From Lineolata rhizophorae (Eukaryota; Ascomycota; Dothideomycetes; Lineolatales; Lineolataceae): DNA of 64,000 bases. This document shows positions 1 to 10,129 of the stretch, piece after piece. The stretch covers positions 686,049 to 750,048 of the forward strand of contig MU001673.1 in the NCBI GenBank assembly GCA_010093515.1. Reading direction: 5' to 3'. The notes below the pieces were generated by a model that searched no databases, was not told the origin of the DNA, and worked only from the letters and a program-made list of their open reading frames with translations. Made by a program: the position numbers and the translations under genes. Positions within the stretch are counted from its first letter, which is position 1; each line of letters opens with the position of its first letter.

Positions 1-208
1 ACTCATCTCCGGGGCCGATTTGGAGAATTCCCGCGAAATCCATTCGTTGTCCGAAACGGTGATGATGGCTGTCGAACTGGCAGTTTTCCTCGGCCCGACG
101 TAATGGACTCGCCCCAAATGAAAACCAAGGTAATGCAAAATCCGTATGAGCATACGAACGAACGGGTCCAACAATGTGCTCGAGTAACGAGGAAGTTTGC
201 CGCCTAGG
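1..208 (+). CDS. possible 3' fragment of a gene running in from the left edge
   Basis: Two forward frames are open from the window edge. One runs from base 1 to a stop near 208 (about 68 codons) and contains a GTAATG that could be a splice donor near 131. The other runs from base 2 to a TAA at 101-103. The reverse strand also reads open through the first 100 bases. None has a motif I recognise, and the window is cut, so strand and frame cannot be decided. Treat this as a possible gene end only. Confidence 0.2.
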
Positions 209-1856
209 AGTGCTGGGCTTTGGCTATCGAAGAGCAGTCTACAGGGACTACCGCGTTGGTGTGGTTGACTTGCCCGGACGAACGCTAACGTGCCTACCTC
301 GGCCGCCTGCTCCGATTGCTCCTCCCTAATTCTAGCTGCTGTGCATTCGCCCTTACCATCTTCGCTCTCTTCACAGGTACAAGGTCGACGTCCAATGCCG
401 CGTCGAATCGGAGTCGTGCAAGAGTACCACCCGTTGAAGACCGCTCTCCCTAGGTCCACGGGAATCCTGTTTACTATGTCTTAGCCTGTTACCGCGCTAT
501 TCCCATACTCTCAATGGAACGAAACAAGGGTCATGCCAAAGACAACATACCTGCACCAGTGTTTGTGAAACAGGGCGTTCATGATGGAAAGAGGGATGAA
601 TGCGGAAGAAGAATGAACCAAAACTGCAAGGCGCCCTCCGCCTCTTTGACGAGGAGCGCGCATCCATGGATCCGCTTCGCCAACTGCCAAGGTACTAAGG
701 TTGCTACGCTCGGGCGATCCTGTGATGATCAGGCCGCCCCCTACAATGGATACGGGAAGTACAATGAAGCTGCAAGGCGTTCGCAAGGATTCCGCGCCTG
801 AAGCCGTAACCCAGTCAATTCAGGGAGCTCACAAAAGCCTTCCAAATTTCAGGGCAGCCCTTATTTCGGGGAACTTTGCGCGCTACTTTCGTGGCAGATA
901 TTCAATTGCGGGCTGTGATGGCATGGGGTGTAGCGCCGGAGAAAATGGGCATGATTAACTTCCTCCTCATTGCACTGACTTTACTAGGAGGTACACTGCC
1001 TATGCCAGATGATATAGATGTCTAAACTTGCTTTAACATTTGCAAACTTAGTCAAATGTAGAGTGCCAACAGTGCTAGTCCGCCTGGTGAGCGCAGATAT
1101 TGAGAAATGTTACACTACGTTATCTGCCTTAGAACTTTGGAAGTCCTTCGCATGTATCTCATCTTCCTACGGTCATCTGCATTCCTCTGGGCTCTAGCTC
1201 TCTCCCTCTTTTAGTAGTTTCTCTTTGTATTCTCTGACCCCATCCATTTGATGGTTAGCTGGAGTATTAAATAAGATGCCTAGATTCTAGGCGGCTCAGC
1301 TAGAACACGCACTTGAATAGGTGTGCTGTTGTCCAGATAGTTCTGCAGAACAGCGTCAATAATATTTTCTACAAATCGCAACATTCACAGGTCATGAGTG
1401 CTTGGAGTCTAGAATTCAATTCGTTTCTAGAGTCATAAAGAATATGTCTCTGCACGCATACCAAGCAACAGGACCACAGTAGGTGAACGAGCATGGTTTT
1501 CTATTCCAGTATACAAATAAACATAAGCACAGCAGCAAAACAAATAATGAGAGCAATAAATGATCAAACAGAAGACGAAAATCAAACAAAACTTGACAGG
1601 CACTCAAAGGTTGTCCACCACTCGACCACTTTTCTCGGATTCACCGTCTTTTTCCCAATCGCTCTGTGTCGCCTCCCTGTGCGCTAGAAGTCCACCGGTG
1701 TGCGAGCGTAAGGTGTTCGTCCGGATTTCTTGTCAATTGGCGCATTTCTCAGTCTGATTAGGATTGGCTACGGGCGAATGAGGAAACACCCTAGGAGCCT
1801 GCAAATATGAATGTCAGTTTTTGGTTTGGAAACTAAGACGACGACGACCAATAACA
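209..1856. other. intergenic, no supported gene
   Basis: This stretch of about 1.6 kb holds only short overlapping frames (under 100 codons) on both strands, with no signal peptide, domain motif or splice pattern that links them. From about 1000 onward it becomes AT-richer. It probably includes the 3' flank of the small secreted gene that ends at 1857. I see no repeat or RNA gene here. Confidence 0.5.
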
Positions 1857-2387
1857 TTAAGGTAACGTACAGAGGTAGGTGTAGCAGGCCCAGCTATCGT
1901 GGAGCACTAGGTTGCTGCAATACGGAGCCGAGCAAGAGCCATCGCAGTCGTACGACCCGTCATTTTGGTAGCAGTCGCCGTAATGCGTGGGGTTGTCGAC
2001 AACGTCACCGTCGTCCCACAGCTCCAAGTGGCCCTCGTCGCTCACCCAGCTCCTCAGGGCCTCAGCTCCACAGACACCTCTGAAGCGAGCGCCGTTCCAT
2101 TCAATATTGCCATCATCATCCATGACGCTGTTGCTCTGGGTAAGCCGGAACCATGACTCGTCGTCGGCGGCGTCACAAGAGAACTGGTTTGAGGCGATAG
2201 CGCCAAATTGCTCTTCTTGGACGAACTCCAACTGCGGAACGCAGTCTCCGTTGTCCTCAATGTCGAGAGGGGAGTCGCAGTCGGCGAGGTCCTTATAAGC
2301 GATGCGGCGCCATACAAGGTGGAGGTCCGCTGACACCGTGGCTGCAAGAGAAAATGTGAGCAGAGTGAAAGAGAGAACGGCCTTCAT
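1857..2387 (-). CDS. small secreted acidic cysteine-rich protein
   Basis: A single exon encodes 176 residues, starting at the ATG at 2387 (an earlier ATG frame adds 23 residues but would bury the signal peptide). Residues 1-20 form a clear signal peptide ending VSA, followed by the mature start DLHLVW. The mature part is acidic, rich in Asp, Glu, Trp and Tyr, and has ten cysteines, seven of them in the last 70 residues, a pattern suited to disulphide bonding outside the cell. I know no family for it. Size, secretion and cysteine content are those of fungal effectors or small extracellular proteins, but that role is inference. A TATAAAG lies about 175 bases upstream. The neighbour DPH1 is divergent and unrelated in role. 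Confidence 0.75.
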   Translation of the reverse strand: MKAVLSFTLLTFSLAATVSADLHLVWRRIAYKDLADCDSPLDIEDNGDCVPQLEFVQEEQFGAIASNQFSCDAADDESWFRLTQSNSVMDDDGNIEWNGARFRGVCGAEALRSWVSDEGHLELWDDGDVVDNPTHYGDCYQNDGSYDCDGSCSAPYCSNLVLHDSWACYTYLCTLP

Positions 2388-2556
2388 TTTTGCGAGGATA
2401 GTGAAGCAAAAACAATCCTGAACGAATGTCTTAGAGAATGACGCAAGGAAATGCAAAATAGGGAAACAAAAGGAATAAAGAAATAAAAGAAATAGTAAGA
2501 TGATGAGACTGTTGAAGATGCTGAATGAAGTCGAGCTTTCGGTGATGCGGCGCCAT

Positions 2557-2563
2557 CTTTATA
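2557..2563 (-). promoter_or_regulatory. TATA box of the secreted-protein gene
   Basis: Read on the minus strand this is TATAAAG, about 170 bases upstream of the start codon at 2387. It is the only good TATA element in the shared upstream region on this strand. A strong TATA box suits a highly regulated gene for a secreted protein. Confidence 0.4.
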
Positions 2564-2860
2564 TCGTCTTAGATTAACGTGCACTTGCTGGCCCATCCTG
2601 ATCGCATTGATGTTGCAATTGCCTTTTTCAGTATTTCACCATGAGATCGGAGCTTCACTTCCTTCCATTTCAGGTTTGGAGAACTTGGCAAACTGTTCAT
2701 ACGAACGTTATAGTCTACTAATCCAATCATTGAACCGGACAAGTGGCGGAGGCGCGGAGAGGGCTTATGGCTTAGCAAGCCTATGCATTTGACGGGAGTT
2801 CGTAAGTACGGAAGGTTATTCCACCGCAAAGGAGTGGCGAGGCGGCGTCTGCAAGCGCTA

Positions 2861-2886
2861 AGCTCGTACGAGCTAGTTCGTACGAG
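2861..2886. repeat. palindrome with repeated CGTACGAG core
   Basis: AGCTCGTACGAGCT at 2861-2874 is a perfect 14-base palindrome. The sequence TTCGTACGAG follows at 2877-2886, so the core CGTACGAG occurs twice, 14 bases apart. It lies between the divergent secreted-protein gene and DPH1, where a binding site for a dimeric regulator would be expected. The binding protein is unknown. Confidence 0.4.
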
Positions 2887-3262
2887 CCAAGCACGTACAC
2901 AGGTAGAACTCAGGTGGCTGTGGAGGAGTCCGGACGTCTGTGCTAAGCAAGTATAGCCAGAATAGGAGTGAATAAGAATAACGTCTTGTTACTGAGTACT
3001 CCGTAGAGCTGCCACAACAATTGGCGGCTTGGGAGGTGGCAAGCGCGCACTGCAGTCTTCGAGGGCTAAAGTTAGACTCCTAACGCACTAACTGTGATTG
3101 GCATTTGGTATCGATAATTACGCTACTAATCGTATTAATTGTATCGCGCTAGTCACCTCTTGAAAAGCTTTCGTGGCCTACCATTCTTGTTTGACGAATT
3201 AATCTACTACGGGGCGCACAATTTCTGTCTCAGTCTCATTTGTTTTCCTAGAAAACCTAACT

Positions 3263-4702
3263 ATGGAAGAAGACCGTGCGAGTACGAACCTCGGGGCAGA
3301 TGACGGTAATCAAGTCATGCCTGCTCCGACTGCCGCCTCCAGGCAGCCGAGACGACGATTTGTTGGGAAACGTTGCGCTGCGCCGACCGGCGGAACTCCA
3401 CAGACTAATGATGAAACAGCCGGTGCAGTCCGAGGTATGCATAGTTTCAAGTTGGGAAATAGGTAGAGGAGGAGTTGGACTTCTTGATGTTAATTCTGGA
3501 ACATAGTTGCCCCTCGAAGCCGACCAGCAAGGGCTCTAAACAGTGTCCCGGCCGAGATTTTGGAAGATCCCGACATCAACGACGCCATCGGTCTGCTTCC
3601 AAGGCACTATTCGTTCGAAATTCATAAGACCATACACCGGATCCGTACCTCCGGCGCTACGAAAATTGCCTTGCAGTTTCCGGAAGGCCTACTGTTGTTT
3701 GCAACCACCGTTTCAGACATACTCACAAAGTTCTGCCCTGGGATAGAAACTCTAATTATGGGAGACGTGACTTATGGCGCTTGCTGTATTGACGACTATA
3801 CAGCGAGGGCTCTAGGTTGTGATTTGCTCGTACATTACGCTCACAGTTGCTTGATCCCGGTCGACGTCACCAAGATCAGGACTCTTTACGTGTTCGTTGA
3901 TATAAGCATCGATGTACAGCATATTATCGCCACTGTGAGCCGAAATTTTACTCCTGGAAAGACCATAGTGATGGTCGGAACGATTCAGTTCAACGCAACC
4001 ATCCACGGCATTGCACCAGCTCTTCGGAATGCCGGATACAACGTAATTATTCCTCAGTCTGCGCCTCTCAGCAAGGGCGAAATACTTGGGTGTACATCAC
4101 CGCGGCTAGCTGACGACCAACAAATTGACCTGTTGCTGTACCTCGGAGACGGGCGATTTCATTTGGAGTCAGCCATGATTCACAACCCTTCCATACCAGC
4201 GTATAGGTATGACCCGTATTCTCGCCGTCTTACTCGGGAAAGTTATGACCACGATGAGCTGTATAACCTCCGCAGCAGTGCCATCAGTTCGGCAACGTCG
4301 GCGAAGAAATGGGGCCTCATCTTAGGCGCGTTGGGCCGTCAGGGAAACCCTCATACTTTGGCACTGATTGAACGGACTCTTACGGATAGAGGCATTCCAT
4401 CCATCAACTTGCTTTTGAGCGAGATCTTCCCTGGAAAGCTTGCAATGATGCAAGACGTGGACTGCTGGGTTCAGATTGCATGCCCGCGGCTCAGCATTGA
4501 TTGGGGATACGCATTTCCTCGACCTTTGCTCAGCCCTTACGAAGCTTTGGTTGCGCTTGGTGTCAAGGAAGCAAATTGGCTTATCAACGAACCTTCCAAG
4601 GACGCGAAACTGCTGGCCTCACAATCGGACATCGTATATCCGATGGATTTCTACGCGAAAAATGGATTGGGCAGAACAAGGAAGGATGGGCTGGTGAGAT
4701 GA
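3263..4702 (+). CDS. DPH1: DPH1, diphthamide biosynthesis radical enzyme subunit 1
   Basis: Two exons (3263-3434, 3507-4702) joined over a 72-nt GTATGC..TAG intron give 455 residues, close to the family size (yeast Dph1 is 425). In the Dph1-Dph2 complex the protein uses a [4Fe-4S] cluster to cut SAM and move a 3-amino-3-carboxypropyl group to a histidine of eEF2, the first step of diphthamide synthesis in the cytosol. The three family cysteine sites are present: YGACC (C150/C151), ILGCTSP (C253) and [11 protein letters not shown] (C383). The N-terminal RRRFVG motif in exon 1 and [18 protein letters not shown] in exon 2 match the Dph1 rather than the Dph2 paralogue. The ATG at 3263 is the first in frame. 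Confidence 0.93.
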
Positions 4703-5161
4703 ATTAATGTAAGAAGTGCTTTCCATCCTGTACGTGAAACGTATGGTTTTGCCTTCAGTTCACGCATCAATGGGAACTGCTGGAACGAATGGGAGCGTAG
4801 CATTGCCAGGTTATAAGATGTGGACGGTCCTGGTACGGACCCTTGGGATTTTTTATTATATATTTAAGCGGTGATAGCTTACGGTCTTACTTCCAGAAAT
4901 CTAGCCCCCTTGCGCCGCGTATGCTGTTGCTATGATGAGCAACCAGACTACTCCAACCAACAGAGGACACCATTTTGTCTGCTGACCAAGCCCCTCCCAA
5001 TGTACAGTACAGTATCTACAAGCTTGACATAGGGATGCCGATGCTGAAAGGCAGAACAAGAGCTCCAGCCATCTATCTTGCATCTTTCAACTAAATGGAT
5101 GGACCGCCGACCACAGCAGTCTCAGAATCCTCAACTCCGCTACACATAGATATATCAAATT
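4703..5161. other. convergent 3' flanks of DPH1 and the GPI-protein gene
   Basis: These 459 bases lie between two convergent stop codons. AT-rich runs around 4850-4865 could serve as polyadenylation signals. I see no gene. Confidence 0.5.
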
Positions 5162-6999
5162 TCAAAGGAGCCTCAACACCATCGTGGGTAACCCAAATAA
5201 TGAAAGCAAAACCACCCACGGAATGGGCAGCATATTGATGTTTGTAGCAGCGGCTGCTCCAGCAGCCGCTGCGCTATCCGTCGTCGGGGAAGCGGTTGGG
5301 AGAGCGGGTGTAGAGCCTGGACGACTAGCCGATGCCAGCGGATCCTCAATGTTGATGAGGCCGGCCGAAGGACTCGCTGTTGCGCTAGGAAGAAGTGGGA
5401 CGGTTGCGGTGCCGACAACGAGTGCAGTCGCGCCCGGAGTGAGGGATACTCGTGTACCGTCTACGAGTACAACTCCACCCGGGGTGAGAGTTGTTCCCGG
5501 TGCAACGACATACTCAGTGCGTTGGTTGGCAGAGAACGTATGGGACCCGACTGTTAGAAGCGGCGGAACGCCCGCCATTGCCGAGATCGGTCCACTCGGC
5601 GGCAAGACTGACGTCCAGCCGTTGACAATTACGGAGGTAATGTCGCCTGATGACTGTAGTGCTACGGTGGTCGCCGACTCGCCAGAACCAATCGTGACAG
5701 TTGCTCCAGGAATGAGAGTCTGTCCCTCGATGACATACTCGCCATTTGGACCAGCAGGATACGGAACTCCGTGGATAGTGATGGAAGGCCGTTGACCATA
5801 TAAGCTGCCGGCAAAAGTAACTGTATTTGTGCCGACTGCGAGCTCCGTCCGGCCCGCCGCTGTTTGGACGATGAGAGGCGTGCCCTGGATTGTAACGGGA
5901 ACGCCAGCAGGTACAGTGCGGTCCCCAATAACGTACGCACTTGCAGTCCCTTGGCTCCCGCCGAAGCCACGGGCCCCCATAACAACGCCGATAGGCACGA
6001 GAGAGTCTCCAACAGTCACATATGGCCCATTCGAGTTCTGGGCGCCAATGTGAGCAGCTATTGAGGCAACCGTTCCGCCTACACTCGCTGCTTGATCTGC
6101 CCCTACTTGTGGGCCATTAGGCGAGCCGACTATACTAGCCGCTTGTCCCGGAATATCACCCATGTCTGCCGTGTTATGCGCAGAGTCCGGCCTTGGAGTT
6201 GGCAGCATCAGCTGCGTCGACTCAACCCTGGGAGTGTAGACCGTGAATGGTGTGAATCCTTCATCGATGCCACTCGACGGGCCATCTTGCATGAGCGAAG
6301 ATTGAGATTGCTCCACATGAACGCTGGGGGCGGCATTATCGGTCGTGGTGGGAAGCAGGATGGACCAGGAATGCGGAAGGTCAAGTTGTGGCACCTTCGT
6401 GACGCGAGATAAATCGCTGGTGTCCAACCCAACAAGGAGCCCACCGGGGACCGAAGACTCAATATGCCCGTCACAGGACGCGCAATAGAAAGGGTTTTCA
6501 CCTTGCTGCTGGTCGCCCGCCTCGCCATCGTTCGCATTACCGGACGCTACTGTCGCTCTTGGCGGATTGTCACCGTACGGCAATGTTGGGACGTAAAGAG
6601 ACGACTGCGAGGACTCTTCGTGGACAAAAAAGGGCTCGGCAATCCACTCATCCTCGCCTCCCGCTGTTCCTGCCGTGACCATTGATGCCGTCATACCGGT
6701 AGAGCCCTTGGGCGGTATGATTCCTGAAGCGTTTGGAAACGGTGGCCGAGTTGCTTGCGCCTCAATCGTGGGCAGCTCTGGGCGCGCCGATGTTGCCTCG
6801 ATGGCGCCAGTCTCGATTGATCGCGCCACATGTTGTTGTTCTGGACGGTTCACTTAGTATATGGCGTAGAGGGAAGCAAGCGGGCAAGCTGAACTGGAAG
6901 CTTACTGGGTGCGGCAATGGCGAGAGTGCACAGGAGGATCCAAAGCGTCAGGAATATCGGCGGTCTAAGAGGACGGTTGAAACGCTCCATCGAATACAT
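5162..6999 (-). CDS. repeat-bearing cell-surface protein with signal peptide and GPI-type tail
   Basis: The exons are 6906-6999 and 5162-6840, joined over a 65-nt GTAAGC..CAG intron, giving 590 residues. Without exon 1 the long frame has no ATG start. Exon 1 supplies a signal peptide with a long hydrophobic core (IFLTLWILLCTLAIAA). The C-terminus is Ala-rich (SAAAAGAAAA) and ends in a hydrophobic tail after NINMLPIP, the form of a GPI-anchor signal. Between lie a low-complexity Ser/Pro/Gly part with one CASC pair and then four degenerate copies of a YVxxGxTLxPGxxVxI-like unit (roughly residues 310-535). I infer a wall- or membrane-anchored surface protein; its ligand is unknown. Start at 6999 is the first in-frame ATG after a stop; 6990 is an alternative three codons on. 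Confidence 0.75.
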
Positions 7000-8112
7000 C
7001 CATGGGCTGCGCGACGAGACAAGTCTTCGAACCGAACTCGGATGTCGATGGAAACACGCGCAACATCATGAGGCCTTAGAGGCCATCCAGAGACCGACGG
7101 CCAGCAAGTCCCACGGGGAGGCGCGCAGAGTTCGAGCCGGGCGCTGCCTCATTAGTATCAGATCCCGCGCACGCGGGGGGAAAACAAGCTCACAGTTATA
7201 TTGGCTGTCTGCCCACGCCTCGTTGGGCGGGAATTCGCGTGACTGCCATTATCCGACCGCAGGGAAGGGGGAACAAATTGAGGCGCCATATCGGTATATG
7301 AGGGACCCCGGGCAGCACGCGCAAAGGGGCAGAGTCGCGGCGTCGGGTTGCTGGGCGGAGCGGGCCGGGGGCCACGGCTTCTAGGGCGACGGGCAGGGAT
7401 CGTCGCCGCGAAGGATCGAATCTGGAGAGTCTGGCTAATTCGGATGCAGGGGAGCAGCCCGCTTGAGTTAGGCCCGGCAGTGAGATCCATCAATTTTCCG
7501 GAAGAACAGGCTGCGCCTGGGCGTCTGTGCCGCACACCCTCCCCCGCATCAGCAATCTACTTGTACACTGCGTCGGTTTCGCCCTCGCCAGCGCGGCCAA
7601 CGAGAGCGTCCGGCTCGGCATCCGAGCGCGCCTCCGTCGCATAGGGAGCCGAAGCTAGATCTGCTGGCGCCTGAAGGATTCATTTCTTCAATGTGCTCTC
7701 TGCCAGGTCGTTAGAGGATCGAACTCTGCTGCTATAGCGAGCGCCCTGAAAGGATTCATTCACCTGATCGGCGACGCCAGGGTCTTGTCGTGCCCCAGAT
7801 CCCAAGCCAACCGGAAACATCTCAGCGGGAAATTTGTCTACTGCCTTTCGACGTCTATTCCCGAGCCCCGCCAGCTCTGTTTTGTTGGAGGGAATGGCAA
7901 GCGAGAGCAGTTACGGCAAGGGGCGGCCGGCGACTTAGCATGAGGATTCGTTTAGCCATACTCGAGATGAAACACTCAGCGACTTGTCAGGACCAGATTC
8001 AAAGGCTTTTGCGAATCAGCGCTTGACTAAGCATGCCCAACTCAACATGCAAGCATCCGACAAAGAAACTAGGTGGCTTTCGCCCTGCCGATAGTCCCGA
8101 CTAAGGAAGGCA
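7000..8112. other. intergenic, upstream of the GPI-protein gene
   Basis: About 1.1 kb between two minus-strand genes. The part from 7080 to 7640 is GC-rich and holds only low-complexity chance frames. At 7660-7761 a short segment is imperfectly repeated. No gene is supported. Confidence 0.5.
7660..7761. repeat. imperfect short direct repeat
   Basis: GCGCCTGAAGGATTCATT near 7668 and GCGCCCTGAAAGGATTCATT near 7741 are near-copies about 75 bases apart, each preceded by CTGCTGG or CTGCTATAG. The unit is too short and too diverged to name as a mobile element. Confidence 0.35.
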
Positions 8113-8785
8113 TTACACTACTTTCCGAACCCGCCCCGCGTGGACATCGTAAATCCAACCGCTGATTGTGACGCTTTGAGGAATTAACTTTGAGTCCCGA
8201 AGGAAGGTAACGTCGTCCTTGACTCCGTTCTCAATGTCTGGAAAAGCCTGAAAGTCTGCGTTGAACAGAATTTCGGCTTCCTGCTTAGCGAGAGAACCCA
8301 AGTTCTGCTGAACAACTTTGAGAGCATCCTGATTCCTGAAAGTGATCATCCCGCATCCAGTATGCTTTATGATAAGGATCTCGTTCGTTCCAAGTAGCTG
8401 CTCAGAAATGACGATGCTTCGAAGAGCATCACGGGCATTACCGCCAGCCTAAGTTCCTCGTTAGTCTGCGCTATCATTCCGGCAAACTAGGAAATGAATC
8501 GACCCAACGGGGCGCCAACATTTCGAATAACGTGCGCATCGCCGAGCGCGATTCCAAATGCAGCGGCAGGATCGATGCGTGCATCCATGCAGGTCACTGG
8601 CACGAGTGAGTCGATGCTTGCATGTGGCCCAGCTGCCAGAATTTGTCAGATTCGACAGTCCCATGCATACCGACAAGATATTTCTTCGCAGGTGGCAGGG
8701 CCAGGTGGCCTTGATGGAAAGAAGCGGCGTACTTCTCATTCGACGCCTCCACCGCCTGTTGAACCGGGGTTTTGGATGAGGCCAT
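8113..8785 (-). CDS. beta-class carbonic anhydrase
   Basis: Three exons (8671-8785, 8520-8596, 8113-8448) give 175 residues, the size of the short plant-type/fungal beta enzymes. It converts CO2 and water to bicarbonate with a zinc ion. The beta-class ligands are all visible: C41 and D43-R45 in TCMDAR, and H93 and C96 in [13 protein letters not shown], just after the second intron, is the family's conserved loop. There is no targeting peptide, so a cytosolic site is likely. Intron 1 is 74 nt (GTATGC), intron 2 is 71 nt and uses the weak donor GTTGGC with a good branch site GACTAAC. A TATAAG lies on the minus strand at 8866-8871, about 80 bases upstream of the ATG. Confidence 0.9.
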
Positions 8786-9329
8786 GGCTGTGCAACCGTC
8801 CGCTGGGAAAGAAAGTGCCTGCTCGCTCTGTTTGAGGTAAAGATTGAACACTTGATGCGAGCGGTCTTATATTAGTTATCTTGGACTTATGGGTGCGCTT
8901 GAACTTTGAGCAAACTTACTAGCACAAGCTGAACGGATGGAACAGCTCACAGTGGTCGTTAGCCATATTATTGCGTGCCCCGCTGGCTTTTGTTCCGAGA
9001 AACCTCGCTAACCCATGTTGTTAGCTTCATACGTCAAGATACTAACCTGTTCCATTCACTCTTGGCGCAAATCGTGTGGAGAAGCGCACGTGTTCAAACC
9101 TAGGTAGCTACAACGGCACACACGATAAGCGGCACATTGGGCCGTCGATATGGCGAAGACTCGACGCCTAGGGAGACTCGTTGACCGTCGAATTGCGAGT
9201 TTGAGGTTGTAGAGGTGTGTCTTATAAAACGAGCGGACCTCGCCATGTTGGACTTAGAAAGGGTGCAACTAAAAGCTCGAACTCAATAGCGGTACAGTAT
9301 ATACGACGCTGGGAAATAGTCCCTTAAAA
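8786..9329. other. promoter of the carbonic anhydrase gene
   Basis: These 544 bases lie between two minus-strand genes. They contain the TATAAG element at 8866-8871 (minus) and a copy of the palindromic ACCTAGGTA motif at 9098. No coding frame is supported. Confidence 0.45.
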
Positions 9330-10129
9330 CTACCACGGGAGTTCATAGCCCTCTCGATGCCAGAACTTGCCAGTTTCGCTAATGCCTTTGCTCATAAGGA
9401 CATCCCATAGCTTGGATGCTGCTTCCCTAGGTTCAACGGCTTCCGCCATGTTATGGACGGCAGGATCAATCCCAGTCTTAGTGTAGCCTGGATGCATGAC
9501 CACAACAATGACACCTTTATGTTGAAGTTCCACCGCCAAACTCTTGCACACGCTGTTCAACGCTGCCTTAGATGCTCTGTATGCGTACGAACCGCCGGTA
9601 GAATTATCCGCAATACTGCCAACCCGGCTCGACATGAAACCTAGACGAGGTTGCTTTGACTTGAGAACATTTGGAAGAAGAGCTTGGGTGAGAAGAAGTG
9701 GTCCAAAGGTGTTGATGGAAAACGTTCTTGAAAGAACGGAACTATCGACAGTTTCCAAGGTATCCCGCTCCCTTGGCGACATCACACCTTCAGAGTCTTA
9801 GTGCCTTATCATCATAGGAGCACTGGAATTCATACCTGCGATATTCAGCAACAAGTCAATGGGCTGGTCGGCCATGTGCTTCTTGAATTCTCGAATCGAG
9901 TCTGGAGAAGCTACGTCGAGGCCAACAACCTCACACGACAAAGACTGGATCGTTCCCGAGGTGTCTTTATCCGTAGCTATAACATTATAGCCCTATTTCT
10001 TTTGCTCAGCAAACCGCACCAGACAGCAACCGAACATGGCTGGTGTATGAGACCAACAGATTCGACGAGAACTCGGGCAAATTCATGGCCGATGCCAGAA
10101 TTTGCCCCGGTCACGACCGCTGTAGGCAT
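9330..10129 (-). CDS. short-chain dehydrogenase/reductase of the C-factor-like group
   Basis: Three exons (10058-10129, 9836-9992, 9330-9787) give 228 residues. The SDR hallmarks are in order: cofactor loop TGANSGIG (7-14), NIAG (74-77), a serine in FMSSRVGSI (129/130) and the catalytic YRASK (Y146, K150). The short length and DLLLNIAG..MSPRE context place it among the C-factor-like carbonyl reductases; the substrate is unknown. Intron 1 is 65 nt with donor GTTGGT; intron 2 is only 48 nt with branch site ACTAAG. The gene is divergent from the methyltransferase gene, with about 1.3 kb of shared upstream DNA. Confidence 0.85.

Larger units (their letters stand above)
2388..3262. other. divergent promoter region of secreted-protein gene and DPH1
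   Basis: About 875 bases separate the two divergent start codons. The region holds a TATA box for the minus-strand gene and a 14-base perfect palindrome at 2861-2874 whose core recurs at 2877-2886. No coding frame of note is present. Confidence 0.5.

Noticed and set aside
5184-5795. 203-codon forward frame inside the GPI-protein gene
   Set aside because: Antisense shadow; the minus frame has the signal peptide, repeats and tail.
7158-7535. 125-codon minus frame upstream of the GPI-protein gene
   Set aside because: Arg/Pro-rich chance frame in GC-rich promoter DNA, with overlapping equals on the plus strand.
7685-7745. tRNA-like T-arm (AGTTCGATCCT on the minus strand)
   Set aside because: Stem pairing is poor, and no matching A box, anticodon arm or acceptor stem could be drawn.
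8461-8739. 92-codon minus frame inside the carbonic anhydrase gene
   Set aside because: Reads across two introns in the wrong frame; the spliced model restores all zinc ligands.
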